NCBI RefSeq assembly: GCF_014932895.1
Contig: NZ_JACYOF010000010.1
Span: forward strand, 1-64,000
DNA from: Bacillus thuringiensis
GTDB lineage: Bacteria > Bacillota > Bacilli > Bacillales > Bacillaceae_G
Reading direction: 5' to 3'
Length of the DNA stretch: 64,000 nucleotides
Shown in pieces: positions 1 to 8,035 of the stretch. The translations under genes were made by a program, and so were the position numbers. How positions within the stretch are numbered: position 1 is the stretch's first letter; every line of letters begins with the position of its first letter. Below the pieces are notes generated by a model, which saw nothing but the letters and a program-made list of their open reading frames with translations, was not told where the DNA came from and did no database searches.

Positions 1-52
1 TTTTTAATTTTGTATGCCCTTTCTTACAGAAGATTCCCTTATTTCAAATTGA

Positions 53-211
53 TTTATCTCGCTATTTGTGGGCGGTAAGACTTCAACCTCAAAATTCGGC
101 GAATGCGAGGGAGTTAGGTGGGAGATTAACTGCCCGTAAAAGCCCGATTGGTGTGGGCTAATAATCAGCGGGGGATGAATAAAACCCCCACTGATTAAAG
201 TTTCACTTTAT
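53..211 (+). repeat. bcr1 repeat, copy 1
   Basis: A roughly 155-bp bcr1 element of the B. cereus group. It starts and ends with TTTAT, the known border of this family, and contains the usual blocks: GGGCGGTAAGAC, a central GGTGGGAG arm, AACTGCCCGTAAAAGCCCGATT, and a 3' hairpin with a GGGGG/CCCCC core. Compared with the other copies it carries substitutions that weaken both the central and the 3' hairpin, so it is probably an older copy. No coding capacity is visible; the family is thought to be moved in trans. Confidence 0.88.
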
Positions 212-275
212 CGTGTCATAAACCATCTTCATTTTTGTGATGGTCGTCTATTTTATTCTAGCTATAAAAAAACAA

Positions 276-305
276 TTGACAGAATACTCAATAAAGTTGT
301 AAGAT
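276..305 (+). promoter_or_regulatory. Sigma-A promoter of the bmr leader
   Basis: TTGACA (276-281) and TAAGAT (300-305) are separated by 18 bp. Transcription should start near 312, about 28 nt ahead of the leader ORF at 340, and run through the hairpins at 444-524 into the ABC exporter genes. This is the only convincing promoter upstream of the exporter. Confidence 0.7.
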
Positions 306-339
306 TATAAATGGAAAATAAATGAAAGGGGTGTGCGTA

Positions 340-426
340 ATGATTGTAATCGTAAATGTAATGGGCTTAGCTCTGTTAAATAACGGAAAACATTCATATC
401 ATTACGCAACCCGTGCGGACATATAA
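340..426 (+). CDS. Putative 28-aa leader peptide of the bmrCD operon
   Basis: A short ORF starts with ATG at 340 behind a GAAAGGGG ribosome site (323-330) and ends with TAA at 424-426. The peptide begins MIVIVNVMGLALLNN and ends with a basic and aromatic stretch. It lies between a good promoter and two terminator-like hairpins upstream of an exporter resembling B. subtilis BmrC/BmrD. In B. subtilis the small gene bmrB occupies this place and controls bmrCD by ribosome-mediated attenuation. The sequence is not recognisably BmrB, and that protein is longer, so the analogy rests on position and architecture only. It may be a cis-acting leader whose product has no separate role. Confidence 0.55.
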   Translation: MIVIVNVMGLALLNNGKHSYHYATRADI

Positions 427-443
427 GGCGTTTTTGTCTTATA

Positions 444-480
444 AAAAGCGTACGTTGCGTATATCGTAACGTACGCTTTT
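444..480 (+). promoter_or_regulatory. Leader hairpin ahead of the bmr terminator
   Basis: A 13-bp perfect inverted repeat: AAAAGCGTACGTT (444-456) and AACGTACGCTTTT (468-480) with an 11-nt loop. It is followed by ATGCA, which can pair with TGCAT at 492-496 and so compete with the terminator stem that begins at 493. It starts 18 nt after the leader ORF stop codon, so ribosome position could change which structures form. Confidence 0.55.
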
Positions 481-492
481 ATGCATTTTTGT

Positions 493-524
493 GCATATCG
501 TCAAGCGGCGGTATGCTTTTTTTT
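493..524 (+). terminator. Intrinsic terminator in the bmr leader (attenuator)
   Basis: An 8-bp stem starting GCATA (493-500 with 509-516, two G-U pairs) has an 8-nt loop and runs straight into eight T residues (517-524). It lies between the leader ORF and the exporter start at 687. A terminator in front of the first structural gene and downstream of the only clear promoter implies conditional read-through. Confidence 0.65.
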
Positions 525-686
525 GTCCAATTCGTTTGTTTCCATACTTTGTATGGTTACGATATAAATTTTTGGAAGGTGGAAAAATGTGATGAGATTG
601 TATGGATTACGAAATGTAAATGTGACGGGTTTGGATAGTGGATAAAGAAATGAGAGTTAAACGAAAACGAGAAGGGAGAGGTTACA

Positions 687-2447
687 TTGTTTTCAGTACT
701 ACTAAAGTTAAGATGGTTTTTTAAAGAGCATTGGAAGAGATATAGTATCGCCATTGGAGCTCTTTTAATTGTGAATATAGTTGAGGTCATTCCTCCGAAA
801 GTATTAGGGGTTACGATTGATAATATAAAAACAGGAACGTTAACGAATGAAGCAATTATAGAGTCTATTCTTATTTTAATAGGGGTTACGGTAGTTGGAT
901 ATGGTCTTACGTTCGTTTGGCAACATCAATTGTTTGGAGGTGCATTCGTACTTGAGAAGACGATGCGCTCAAAATTTATGGGCCATTTACTTAAAATGAC
1001 ACCGACGTTTTATCAAAAAAATCGTACTGGCGATTTAATGGCGAGAGCGACGAACGATTTAAAAGCAATCGCTATGACAGCTGGTTTTGGTATATTAACG
1101 CTCGTTGATTCTAGTTTATATATGCTTACAATCGTTTGTATGATGGGATTTTCAATCAGTTGGGAGCTGACATTTGCGGCACTTATACCGCTTCCGATTA
1201 TGGCATATGCGATGAATATATATGGAAAGAGATTGCATGAAAGATTTACAGTTGCGCAAGATGCGTTTGGTGATATGAACGATAAAGTACTTGAATCTAT
1301 CGCCGGTGTGCGCGTGATTCGTGCATACGTACAAGAGAAAGCAGATGAGGGAAGATTTCATCATTTAGGAGATGACGTCTACGAAAAAAATATGAAGGTG
1401 GCAAGAATCGATGCATTATTCCAGCCAACGGTGAAAATGCTTGTCGGTCTTAGTTATTTAATCGGTTTAGTGTACGGTGCGTATCTCGTATTCCAATCAA
1501 AGGTAACACTCGGCGAGCTTGTTTCCTTTAACGTTTATTTAGGGATGATGATTTGGCCGATGTTTGCGATTGGAGAATTAATTAATGTTATGCAAAGAGG
1601 AAATGCTTCGCTAGACCGTGTGAATGAAACGTTAGCGTATGAACCAGATGTAAAAAATCCGAAACATCCAAAGGTTGTACAAGATCCGAATTATATTCAG
1701 TTTGATGAAGTTTCTTTTTCATATCCTTCATCAACTGAAACAAATTTAAAAAAGGTTTCTTTTACACTAAAACAAGGAGAAACGCTTGGAGTGGTCGGGA
1801 AAACCGGAAGCGGGAAAACGACGCTTGTACGTCAGCTGCTTCGTCAATACCCGCTTGGAGATGGGGATATTGCCGTCTCTGATGTGACACTAGATAAAAT
1901 GACGAATGAAAATGTACTTGGGTGGATTGGGTATGTACCACAGGAACATATTTTATTCTCAAAAACAGCGAGAGAAAATATTTTATTCGGAAAAAGAGAA
2001 GCGACTGAAGAAGAACTGGAGAAGGCAATTGAAATTGCTGCGTTTAAAAAGGATTTAGAGTTTTTACCAGAAGGGTTAGAAACGCTTGTTGGAGAAAAAG
2101 GTGTTTCATTATCAGGCGGGCAAAAACAAAGGATTTCAATTGCGCGAGCTGTTATTCAAAATCCAGAAATATTAATTTTGGACGATTCTTTATCAGCTGT
2201 TGATGCTCGTACGGAAGCGGCGATCATTGAAAACATTAGAACAGAAAGAAGCGGAAAGACGACGATTATTACGACGCACCGTTTATCTGCAGTGCAACAT
2301 GCAGATTGGATTCTCGTTATGGATGACGGTGAAGTGATTGAAGAAGGCACGCATGATCAGCTCGTTCGAAACGGAGGCTGGTATGCTGAGCAGTTTGAAA
2401 GACAGCAAGGCGAAAGTGAAAGTGCGGATAGTGGGGTGAAAATATGA
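687..2447 (+). CDS. bmrC: Multidrug ABC exporter half-transporter, BmrC/YheI type
   Basis: This 586-aa half-transporter has a six-helix exporter domain (about residues 15-310) and a nucleotide-binding domain with Walker A GKTGSGKTT near 370, signature LSGGQ near 475 and Walker B ILILDDS near 495. The acidic residue after Walker B is Asp, not the usual catalytic Glu, which is typical of the degenerate half of heterodimeric exporters. It strongly resembles B. subtilis BmrC, including the start MFSVL and the length. The TTG start at 687 is supported by GGGAGAGG at 674-681. It should pair with the product of the next gene, whose ATG overlaps its stop, to export drugs across the plasma membrane. 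Control is probably by the upstream attenuator. Confidence 0.9.
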   Translation: MFSVLLKLRWFFKEHWKRYSIAIGALLIVNIVEVIPPKVLGVTIDNIKTGTLTNEAIIESILILIGVTVVGYGLTFVWQHQLFGGAFVLEKTMRSKFMGHLLKMTPTFYQKNRTGDLMARATNDLKAIAMTAGFGILTLVDSSLYMLTIVCMMGFSISWELTFAALIPLPIMAYAMNIYGKRLHERFTVAQDAFGDMNDKVLESIAGVRVIRAYVQEKADEGRFHHLGDDVYEKNMKVARIDALFQPTVKMLVGLSYLIGLVYGAYLVFQSKVTLGELVSFNVYLGMMIWPMFAIGELINVMQRGNASLDRVNETLAYEPDVKNPKHPKVVQDPNYIQFDEVSFSYPSSTETNLKKVSFTLKQGETLGVVGKTGSGKTTLVRQLLRQYPLGDGDIAVSDVTLDKMTNENVLGWIGYVPQEHILFSKTARENILFGKREATEEELEKAIEIAAFKKDLEFLPEGLETLVGEKGVSLSGGQKQRISIARAVIQNPEILILDDSLSAVDARTEAAIIENIRTERSGKTTIITTHRLSAVQHADWILVMDDGEVIEEGTHDQLVRNGGWYAEQFERQQGESESADSGVKI

Positions 2448-4444
2448 GCGTTTCAAAACGATTGTTTCAATACGCGATGAAAGTGAAAGGGACGATTTTT
2501 GCAGCGATGCTGATGTTGTTTATTTTCGTTATTGCGGAGCTCGCTGGTCCGTTCGTTGCTAAAACGATGATTGACGATCATATCGTTGGAATAGAGAAAC
2601 CTTGGTATGAAACGGAAAAGAGTGAAGAGGCTGTTTCTTATAACGGCGCTTTTTATAAACGAAGTGATCGCTTTGAACAAGGTGAGACAAAAGGAAAAGA
2701 AGTGCGCGTAATGCAAGTCGGTTTTCAATATTACTTTGTACCGAATAAAGTGAATATTGAGGGAGCTCGTTCTGTAAAGGGTGACATGATTACCGTTCAA
2801 AATGGTAAGGCAGTGCAAGTGTATAAAGCGAAAGCATTAACGAAGGAAGAAGTGTTTGCTTTTTATAAACCAGAAATAAACCGTCTATTATTACTTGGTG
2901 GTGGTTATTTCGCTTTATTAGTAGTCGTATCATTGTTTGCATATGGAAAGCAGTTCTTCTTGCAGAAGGCGGCGAACAAAATTATTCAAATTATGAGGGA
3001 AGACGTCTTCTCTCATATTCAAACGTTACCGATTCGATACTTTGATCATTTACCAGCAGGGAAAATCGTTTCGCGCGTAACGAATGATACAGAGGCGATT
3101 CGTGATTTGTATGTAACGGTGTTAGCGACATTTGTTTCTAGTATTATTTATATTATCGGGATATTCGCTGCGTTATTTTTACTCGATATAAAACTGGCAT
3201 CGCTCTGTTTACTCATCATCCCCATTTTAATTGTTTGGGCCATTTTATATAGAAAGTATGCGTCTGTATACAATCATAAAATGCGTTCCCGTTTATCTGA
3301 TATTAACGGGACGGTGAATGAATCGATTCAAGGTATGCCAATTATTCAAGCGTTCCGTCAAGAGCGTGAAACGAAAAAAGAATTTGAAGAATTGAATGGC
3401 GATTATTTTAAGTATCAAAATAAAATTTTAAATTTAAATGCAGCAACTTCGCATAACTTAGTTTCTGTATTAAGAAATATCGCTTTCACAGGTGTGATTT
3501 GGTATTTCGGCGGTGCATCATTAAGTGCTACAGGTATTATTTCACTTGGAGTGCTGTATGCGTTCGTTGATTATTTAACGCGATTATTCTCACCAATTAC
3601 AAATATGGTGAATCAGCTTGCGAACTTAGAGCAAGCACGCGTTGCATCAGAGCGCGTCTTCGAATTGCTAGAGGAAAAGGGAGAGGCAGTGGAAGAAGAA
3701 CGTATGCCTCGCTTACAAGGAAATGTGAAGTTCGATAATGTGTCATTTTCTTATAATGGAAAAGATGAAGTGTTAAAAAATATTTCTTTTGAAGCGAAAC
3801 AAGGCGAGACAGTGGCACTTGTCGGTCATACTGGATCAGGAAAAAGTTCCATCATGAATGTACTCTTTCAGTTTTATGAGTTTGAAAAAGGGAAGCTCAC
3901 AATTGATGGACACGATATAAAAGAAATGCCGAAACAAGCGATTCGTGAACATATGGGTATTGTCTTACAAGATCCGTTTTTATTTAGCGGGACGGTTGCG
4001 TCTAATGTAAGCTTAGAAAATGAAAGTATTCCAAAAGAGCGTATCGTAAAAGCATTGCGTGATGTTGGTGCTGAAAGGTTTGCGAGCAATATAAATGAAG
4101 AAATTACAGAAAAGGGAAGTACGCTTTCTACGGGGGAGCGTCAGCTTATTTCGTTTGCTAGGGCACTTGCTTTTGATCCGGCGATTTTAATTTTAGATGA
4201 AGCAACTTCTAGCATTGATACAGAAACAGAGGCGATGATTCAACAAGCGCTAGAAGTTGTGAAAAAAGGGAGAACGACATTTATTATTGCTCATCGTCTT
4301 TCCACGATTAAAAGCGCAGATCAAATTATTGTGCTCGATAGAGGAACGATTTTAGAAAAAGGTTCTCATGAAGAACTAATGAAAAAGCACGGGCGCTATT
4401 ATGATATGTACAAAACGCAAATGGAAGGAAATCAGAGCGCTTAA
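2444..4444 (+). CDS. bmrD: Multidrug ABC exporter half-transporter, BmrD/YheH type
   Basis: This 666-aa partner of BmrC has an insertion of about 90 residues between the first two membrane helices, as in B. subtilis BmrD. Its nucleotide-binding domain has Walker A GHTGSGKSS, Walker B ILILDEATSSID with the catalytic Glu present, and a degenerate signature STGERQ in place of SGGQQ. The consensus site of the dimer would therefore combine the BmrC signature with the BmrD Walker motifs, and the other site would be degenerate. The start overlaps the bmrC stop by 4 bp (ATGA), which fits translational coupling and equal stoichiometry. The gene is followed directly by a terminator. Confidence 0.9.
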   Translation: MSVSKRLFQYAMKVKGTIFAAMLMLFIFVIAELAGPFVAKTMIDDHIVGIEKPWYETEKSEEAVSYNGAFYKRSDRFEQGETKGKEVRVMQVGFQYYFVPNKVNIEGARSVKGDMITVQNGKAVQVYKAKALTKEEVFAFYKPEINRLLLLGGGYFALLVVVSLFAYGKQFFLQKAANKIIQIMREDVFSHIQTLPIRYFDHLPAGKIVSRVTNDTEAIRDLYVTVLATFVSSIIYIIGIFAALFLLDIKLASLCLLIIPILIVWAILYRKYASVYNHKMRSRLSDINGTVNESIQGMPIIQAFRQERETKKEFEELNGDYFKYQNKILNLNAATSHNLVSVLRNIAFTGVIWYFGGASLSATGIISLGVLYAFVDYLTRLFSPITNMVNQLANLEQARVASERVFELLEEKGEAVEEERMPRLQGNVKFDNVSFSYNGKDEVLKNISFEAKQGETVALVGHTGSGKSSIMNVLFQFYEFEKGKLTIDGHDIKEMPKQAIREHMGIVLQDPFLFSGTVASNVSLENESIPKERIVKALRDVGAERFASNINEEITEKGSTLSTGERQLISFARALAFDPAILILDEATSSIDTETEAMIQQALEVVKKGRTTFIIAHRLSTIKSADQIIVLDRGTILEKGSHEELMKKHGRYYDMYKTQMEGNQSA

Positions 4445-4451
4445 TTGGGAG

Positions 4452-4483
4452 AAGAACTTGCGATTTTTTGCAAGTTCTTTTTT
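4452..4483 (+). terminator. Terminator of bmrCD
   Basis: AAGAACTTGC (4452-4461) pairs with GCAAGTTCTT (4470-4479) around an 8-nt loop and ends in a T run. It lies 7 bp after the bmrD stop. Confidence 0.85.
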
Positions 4484-4670
4484 GATTGACGAGATGAATG
4501 GAATGATAGCGACTCTTCGATAAATCCTAACAAGCAAATAAGAAGTATTGTTTTACCTTTTTCTTTATAAATGCTATATTTAAAAACGTTACTTATTTTT
4601 TGTATGTAAGGATTTTTTCTATTTTGTTTGATTATGAAGAAAAAGGATAAACTAAATAAGAACATTTTCA

Positions 4671-4699
4671 TTGAAAAATTGTTCAAGATTGCATACAAT
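4671..4699 (+). promoter_or_regulatory. Sigma-A promoter of tcyABC
   Basis: TTGAAA (4671-4676), a 17-bp spacer and TACAAT (4694-4699) give a near-consensus promoter with a start near 4706, about 40 nt before tcyA. I saw no riboswitch in the roughly 180 bp above it; cystine importers of this type are usually under CymR, but I could not identify an operator. Confidence 0.75.
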
Positions 4700-4746
4700 C
4701 AATATAGTTCTTAAATTCCTATCAGAATACTTGGAGGATTACCATC

Positions 4747-5544
4747 ATGAAAAAATTATTTTCAGTGCTTGCAGTAACTACATTAGCGATTGGGATTGTA
4801 GCGGGCTGCGGCAAAGAAGAGAAAAAAGATACAGCTAGTCAAGACGCGTTACAAAAGATAAAACAAAGCGGTGAACTTGTAATTGGAACAGAAGGTACAT
4901 ACGCACCGTTCACATTCCATGATTCAAGCAATAAATTAACTGGATTTGACGTTGAACTATCAGAAGAAGTTGCAAAACGTTTAGGGGTAAAACCTGTATT
5001 TAAAGAAACGCAATGGGATAGCTTACTTGCTGGTTTAGATGCAAAACGTTTTGATATGGTTGCAAACGAAGTTGGTATTCGTGAAGATCGTCAAAAGAAA
5101 TATGACTTCTCTAAACCATACGTTTCATCTTCAGCGGCATTAGTTATCGCAAAAGATAAAGATAAGCCTGCTACATTTGCTGATGTGAAAGGATTAAAAG
5201 GAGCACAATCTTTAACAAGTAACTATGCAGATATCGCTAAGAAAAACGGTGCGGAAATCGTTAGTGTAGAAGGATTTAGCCAAGCTGCAGAATTATTAAG
5301 TTCTGGACGCGTTGATTTCACAATCAATGATAAATTATCAGTGTTAAACTATTTAGAAACGAAAAAAGATGCAAAAATTAAAATTGTAGATACAGAAAAA
5401 GAGGCTTCACAAAGTGGATTCTTATTCCGTAAAGGTAGCGATAAGCTTGTACAAGAAGTAGATAAAGCGTTAGAAGATATGAAAAAAGACGGTACGTATG
5501 ACAAAATAACGAAAAAATGGTTCGGTGAAAATGTATCTAAGTAG
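4747..5544 (+). CDS. tcyA: Cystine ABC transporter substrate-binding lipoprotein
   Basis: This 265-aa lipoprotein has the lipobox GIVAGC (Cys21) followed by a family 3 amino-acid-binding domain. Motifs shared with B. subtilis TcyA include GTEGTYAPF, KETQWDSLLAGL, AQSLTSNY and NDKLSVLNYL. It should capture cystine outside the membrane and hand it to TcyB. The start has a GGAGG ribosome site (4735-4739). The gene overlaps the start of tcyB. The choice of cystine over another polar amino acid rests on similarity to TcyA. Confidence 0.85.
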   Translation: MKKLFSVLAVTTLAIGIVAGCGKEEKKDTASQDALQKIKQSGELVIGTEGTYAPFTFHDSSNKLTGFDVELSEEVAKRLGVKPVFKETQWDSLLAGLDAKRFDMVANEVGIREDRQKKYDFSKPYVSSSAALVIAKDKDKPATFADVKGLKGAQSLTSNYADIAKKNGAEIVSVEGFSQAAELLSSGRVDFTINDKLSVLNYLETKKDAKIKIVDTEKEASQSGFLFRKGSDKLVQEVDKALEDMKKDGTYDKITKKWFGENVSK

Positions 5545-6229
5545 TGCATTGGTTTCAGATCGACTGTCTACTTGGATAGATATTATGCAGACTTCCTTCA
5601 TGCCTATGTTGAAGGAAGCTGTTTTTACGACAATTCCATTAACGCTTATTACATTTATTATCGGGATTATACTTGCGACGTTAACAGCGCTTGCGCGTAT
5701 TTCAGGTAGTCGTATTTTACAATGGATTGCTCGTATCTATGTATCTATCATTCGCGGAACGCCACTTCTTGTACAATTATTTATTATTTTCTATGGTCTT
5801 CCAACTCTTAATATTGAGGTTGAGCCATATACAGCAGCAGTTGTTGGATTTTCATTAAATGTCGGTGCATATGCATCTGAAATTATTCGTGCTTCTATTC
5901 TTTCTATTCCGAAAGGGCAGTGGGAAGCAGCTTACACAATTGGGATGACATATCCACAAGCATTAAAACGTGTTATTTTACCGCAAGCAACGCGTGTATC
6001 AATCCCGCCGCTTTCGAATACATTTATTAGTTTAGTGAAGGATACTTCATTAGCATCGTTAATTTTAGTAACGGAAATGTTCCGAAAAGCGCAGGAAATT
6101 GCAGCAATGAACTATGAGTTTTTAATTGTTTATTTTGAAGCAGGTCTTATTTATTGGGTTATTTGTTTCTTATTATCAATCGTACAACAGATGTTAGAGA
6201 AGCGTTCAGAACGCTACACGTTAAAATAA
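5525..6229 (+). CDS. tcyB: Cystine ABC transporter permease
   Basis: A His/Glu/Gln-type amino-acid permease of about 234 aa with several membrane helices and the EAA-type loop [14 protein letters not shown] near residue 130, which contacts the ATPase. Length and motifs match TcyB. Start choice is uncertain: GTG at 5525 and ATG at 5531 both overlap the tcyA 3' end and neither has a well-spaced ribosome site, so translation is probably coupled to tcyA. It lies 28 bp ahead of the ATPase gene. Confidence 0.85.
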   Translation: MKMYLSSALVSDRLSTWIDIMQTSFMPMLKEAVFTTIPLTLITFIIGIILATLTALARISGSRILQWIARIYVSIIRGTPLLVQLFIIFYGLPTLNIEVEPYTAAVVGFSLNVGAYASEIIRASILSIPKGQWEAAYTIGMTYPQALKRVILPQATRVSIPPLSNTFISLVKDTSLASLILVTEMFRKAQEIAAMNYEFLIVYFEAGLIYWVICFLLSIVQQMLEKRSERYTLK

Positions 6230-6257
6230 TCCTTTTACAAAAGGAGTTTTTGTTTTT

Positions 6258-6992
6258 ATGATTTCAATTCAACATTTACAAAAAAGTTTCGGAGATAATA
6301 CCGTACTAAAGCATATAGATTTATCAGTTGAGAAGGGCGAGGTTGTCGTTATTATCGGGCCGTCTGGATCTGGTAAAACGACGTTTTTACGTTGCCTCAA
6401 TGTATTAGAAACGCCGAACGCTGGTAGCATTCGTATCGGCAATCAAGAGCTTAATTTCGCTCAAAAAGTAACGAAAAAAGATATTGTAAATCTTCGTACG
6501 CAAACAGGAATGGTGTTCCAACATCATAACTTATTCCCGCATTTAACAGCACTTCAAAATGTAATGGAAGGGCTCGTTACAGTGAAAAAAGTAGGGAAAG
6601 AAGAAGCGAAGAAAAAAGCGAACTACTTCCTTGAAAAAGTTGGTTTAGCGGATAAAGTGGATTTATATCCGTTCCAATTATCAGGCGGACAACAACAGCG
6701 TGTTGGAATTGCTCGCGCGCTTGCGATGGAACCTGAAGTGTTACTATTTGATGAACCGACGTCAGCGCTTGATCCTGAACTTGTGCAAGAAGTTCTAAAA
6801 GTAATGAAAGAACTTGCAAAAGAAGGCATGACGATGGTTATTGTAACGCATGAGATGCGTTTTGCTCATCAAATTGCGAACCGTGTTATTTTCATGGATG
6901 GCGGTGTCGTTGTCGAACAAGGTACACCAGAAGAGGTATTTACAAATCCAAAAGAAGAACGAACAAAGAAGTTTTTACAAATGCTTCAATAA
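6258..6992 (+). CDS. tcyC: Cystine ABC transporter ATP-binding protein
   Basis: A 244-aa polar amino-acid uptake ATPase with Walker [10 protein letters not shown] near residue 35, Q-loop, signature LSGGQQQR near 140, Walker [13 protein letters not shown] near 160 and H-loop THE near 200. It powers the TcyB permease from the cytoplasmic face. The ribosome site AAAAGGAG is about 12 nt upstream of the ATG. It is the last gene of the operon and is followed by a strong bidirectional terminator. Confidence 0.9.
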   Translation: MISIQHLQKSFGDNTVLKHIDLSVEKGEVVVIIGPSGSGKTTFLRCLNVLETPNAGSIRIGNQELNFAQKVTKKDIVNLRTQTGMVFQHHNLFPHLTALQNVMEGLVTVKKVGKEEAKKKANYFLEKVGLADKVDLYPFQLSGGQQQRVGIARALAMEPEVLLFDEPTSALDPELVQEVLKVMKELAKEGMTMVIVTHEMRFAHQIANRVIFMDGGVVVEQGTPEEVFTNPKEERTKKFLQMLQ

Positions 6993-6997
6993 TTAAG

Positions 6998-7031
6998 AAA
7001 GGTCTCAGGGCATATGCCCTGAGACCTTTTT
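6998..7031. terminator. Bidirectional terminator between tcyC and the SASP gene
   Basis: A 16-bp perfect stem: AAAGGTCTCAGGGCAT (6998-7013) with ATGCCCTGAGACCTTT (7014-7029). It is flanked by an A run on one side and a T run on the other, so it can serve the convergent genes tcyC (+) and SASP (-). Confidence 0.9.
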
Positions 7032-7042
7032 GCCATTTATAT

Positions 7043-7246
7043 TTATTTGTGGAATCCGCCAAGGCTTTGCTCAGCCATTGCAACTAGACGTTTTGTAATT
7101 TCGCCACCAACAGAACCGTTAGCACGAGCTGTAGAATCTGCTCCTAATTGTACACCAAATTCTTGAGCGATTTCGTACTTCATTTGGTCGATTGCAGCTG
7201 TTGCTCCTGGTACTACTAATTGATTTGAAGAATTTTGGTTTGCCAT
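7043..7246 (-). CDS. Alpha/beta-type small acid-soluble spore protein
   Basis: This 67-aa SASP binds and protects spore DNA and is degraded at germination by the Gpr protease. Both conserved family blocks are present: [14 protein letters not shown], which contains the Gpr recognition region, and [15 protein letters not shown]. The ribosome site AGGAGG is next to the ATG. A sigma-G promoter lies about 110 bp upstream (7357-7386), so the mRNA has an unusually long leader of about 100 nt that contains a tRNA-like fold. Synteny with yheI/yheH and yheD-yheA parallels the B. subtilis sspB neighbourhood. Confidence 0.95.
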   Translation of the reverse strand: MANQNSSNQLVVPGATAAIDQMKYEIAQEFGVQLGADSTARANGSVGGEITKRLVAMAEQSLGGFHK

Positions 7247-7280
7247 AGGAATATATCCTCCTTAGAGTTATAAAAGTTTT

Positions 7281-7334
7281 TGGTTGGACTAGCTGGAGTT
7301 GAACCAGATTACCGCCCCGTTTGGCGCTAATCCA
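7281..7334 (-). ncRNA. tRNA-like structure in the SASP mRNA leader
   Basis: On the minus strand an 8-bp acceptor-like stem TGGATTAG (7334-7327) pairs with CTAGTCCA (7292-7285) and is followed by ACCA (7284-7281), like discriminator plus CCA. Directly 5' of the closing strand is a T-arm: CTGG, a 7-nt loop TTCAACT, CCAG (7307-7293). The 8+4 bp give the 12-bp stack of a tRNA top half. Instead of D and anticodon arms there are 19 nt with a small CGCC/GGCG hairpin. It lies inside the predicted SASP transcript. It could be a tRNA relic, a processed small RNA or a translational element. Confidence 0.45.
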
Positions 7335-7356
7335 TCGGTAATTAAGTTTGTACTCA

Positions 7357-7386
7357 TAGTATGGATGTTACCTAGAAAGATATACA
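7357..7386 (-). promoter_or_regulatory. Sigma-G promoter of the SASP gene
   Basis: Read on the minus strand: TGTATA (7386-7381), a 17-bp spacer, then CATACTA (7363-7357). Both match the forespore sigma-G consensus (TGNATA, CATNNTA). Transcription would start near 7350. Confidence 0.75.
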
Positions 7387-7747
7387 AAATAATAATTTGT
7401 AAATTTTGTAAAAAATCATGGTGATTTCGTAAATTATGAAATAAGAGTAATCGTTGTATTTTTAAGAAAGAAGGCTAAACTAAGAGCAATATTCAATATG
7501 GTTTTCTCTTTGTATCCAACTATTTTGGAGCCAATAATTAGCTTATCTTACTTATGATGTGTGAAATGAGACAAATTGCAGATTAGTAAAATGAAAATTA
7601 AATCGGCAACAACTTCATAGTTCTGTTTTAAACAGGATGGGGTAGAAAAAGGAACTGACCGCTCCTATGCATGGCTAGATACTCTCTTCTAACTTAAAAA
7701 GAAAAGGTTTTACAGGTTTTTAAATGATAACGTATGGAGGAATCATG
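7387..7747. other. Intergenic region between SASP promoter and the Cys-rich gene
   Basis: About 360 bp of AT-rich DNA between divergent genes. I find no ORF with a ribosome site and no strong promoter. A short palindrome CCTGTTTAAAACAG-like sequence lies near 7622-7637. Nothing else is recognised. Confidence 0.5.
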
Positions 7748-7993
7748 ATGGGAATTTGCCCGCTTTGCAACGCATTAGAATCACAAACATATTCTTGTCA
7801 AAATTGCCAAGGTATACTCCAAGATTATGGAAAAGCTGTAGATTACATAGATAATTACAGTGCATATATGGATCTGGAATTATTAAGTGCAGTAGATGGA
7901 TTAACACATAATAATTCAAATAAGTACTGCAATCATATTTTTTATTGCGGAGTATGTAACGTGGAAACTGAAGTTGTAGTAGAACTTGTGTAA
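7748..7993 (+). CDS. Small Cys-rich protein, possible zinc-binding
   Basis: An 81-aa protein of unknown function. It has six cysteines near the N-terminus and C-terminus in CxxC pairs: CPLC and CQNC in the first 30 residues, and CGVC near the end, with a further Cys and His at KYCNH. This looks like a zinc ribbon or treble-clef-like metal site. The ATG at 7748 is best placed behind GGAGG (7736-7740); an adjacent ATG at 7745 is too close. It sits alone between spore genes, which suggests but does not prove a sporulation role. I do not recognise the family. Confidence 0.7.
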   Translation: MGICPLCNALESQTYSCQNCQGILQDYGKAVDYIDNYSAYMDLELLSAVDGLTHNNSNKYCNHIFYCGVCNVETEVVVELV

Positions 7994-7997
7994 ATGG

Positions 7998-8035
7998 AAA
8001 ACTTCCACCTTATGAGTGGGGTGGAAGTTTTTGTT
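7998..8035. terminator. Bidirectional terminator between the Cys-rich gene and yheD
   Basis: AAAACTTCCAC (7998-8008) pairs with GTGGAAGTTTT (8021-8031) across a 12-nt loop, with A and T runs outside. It overlaps the yheD stop codon and serves both convergent genes. Confidence 0.8.
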
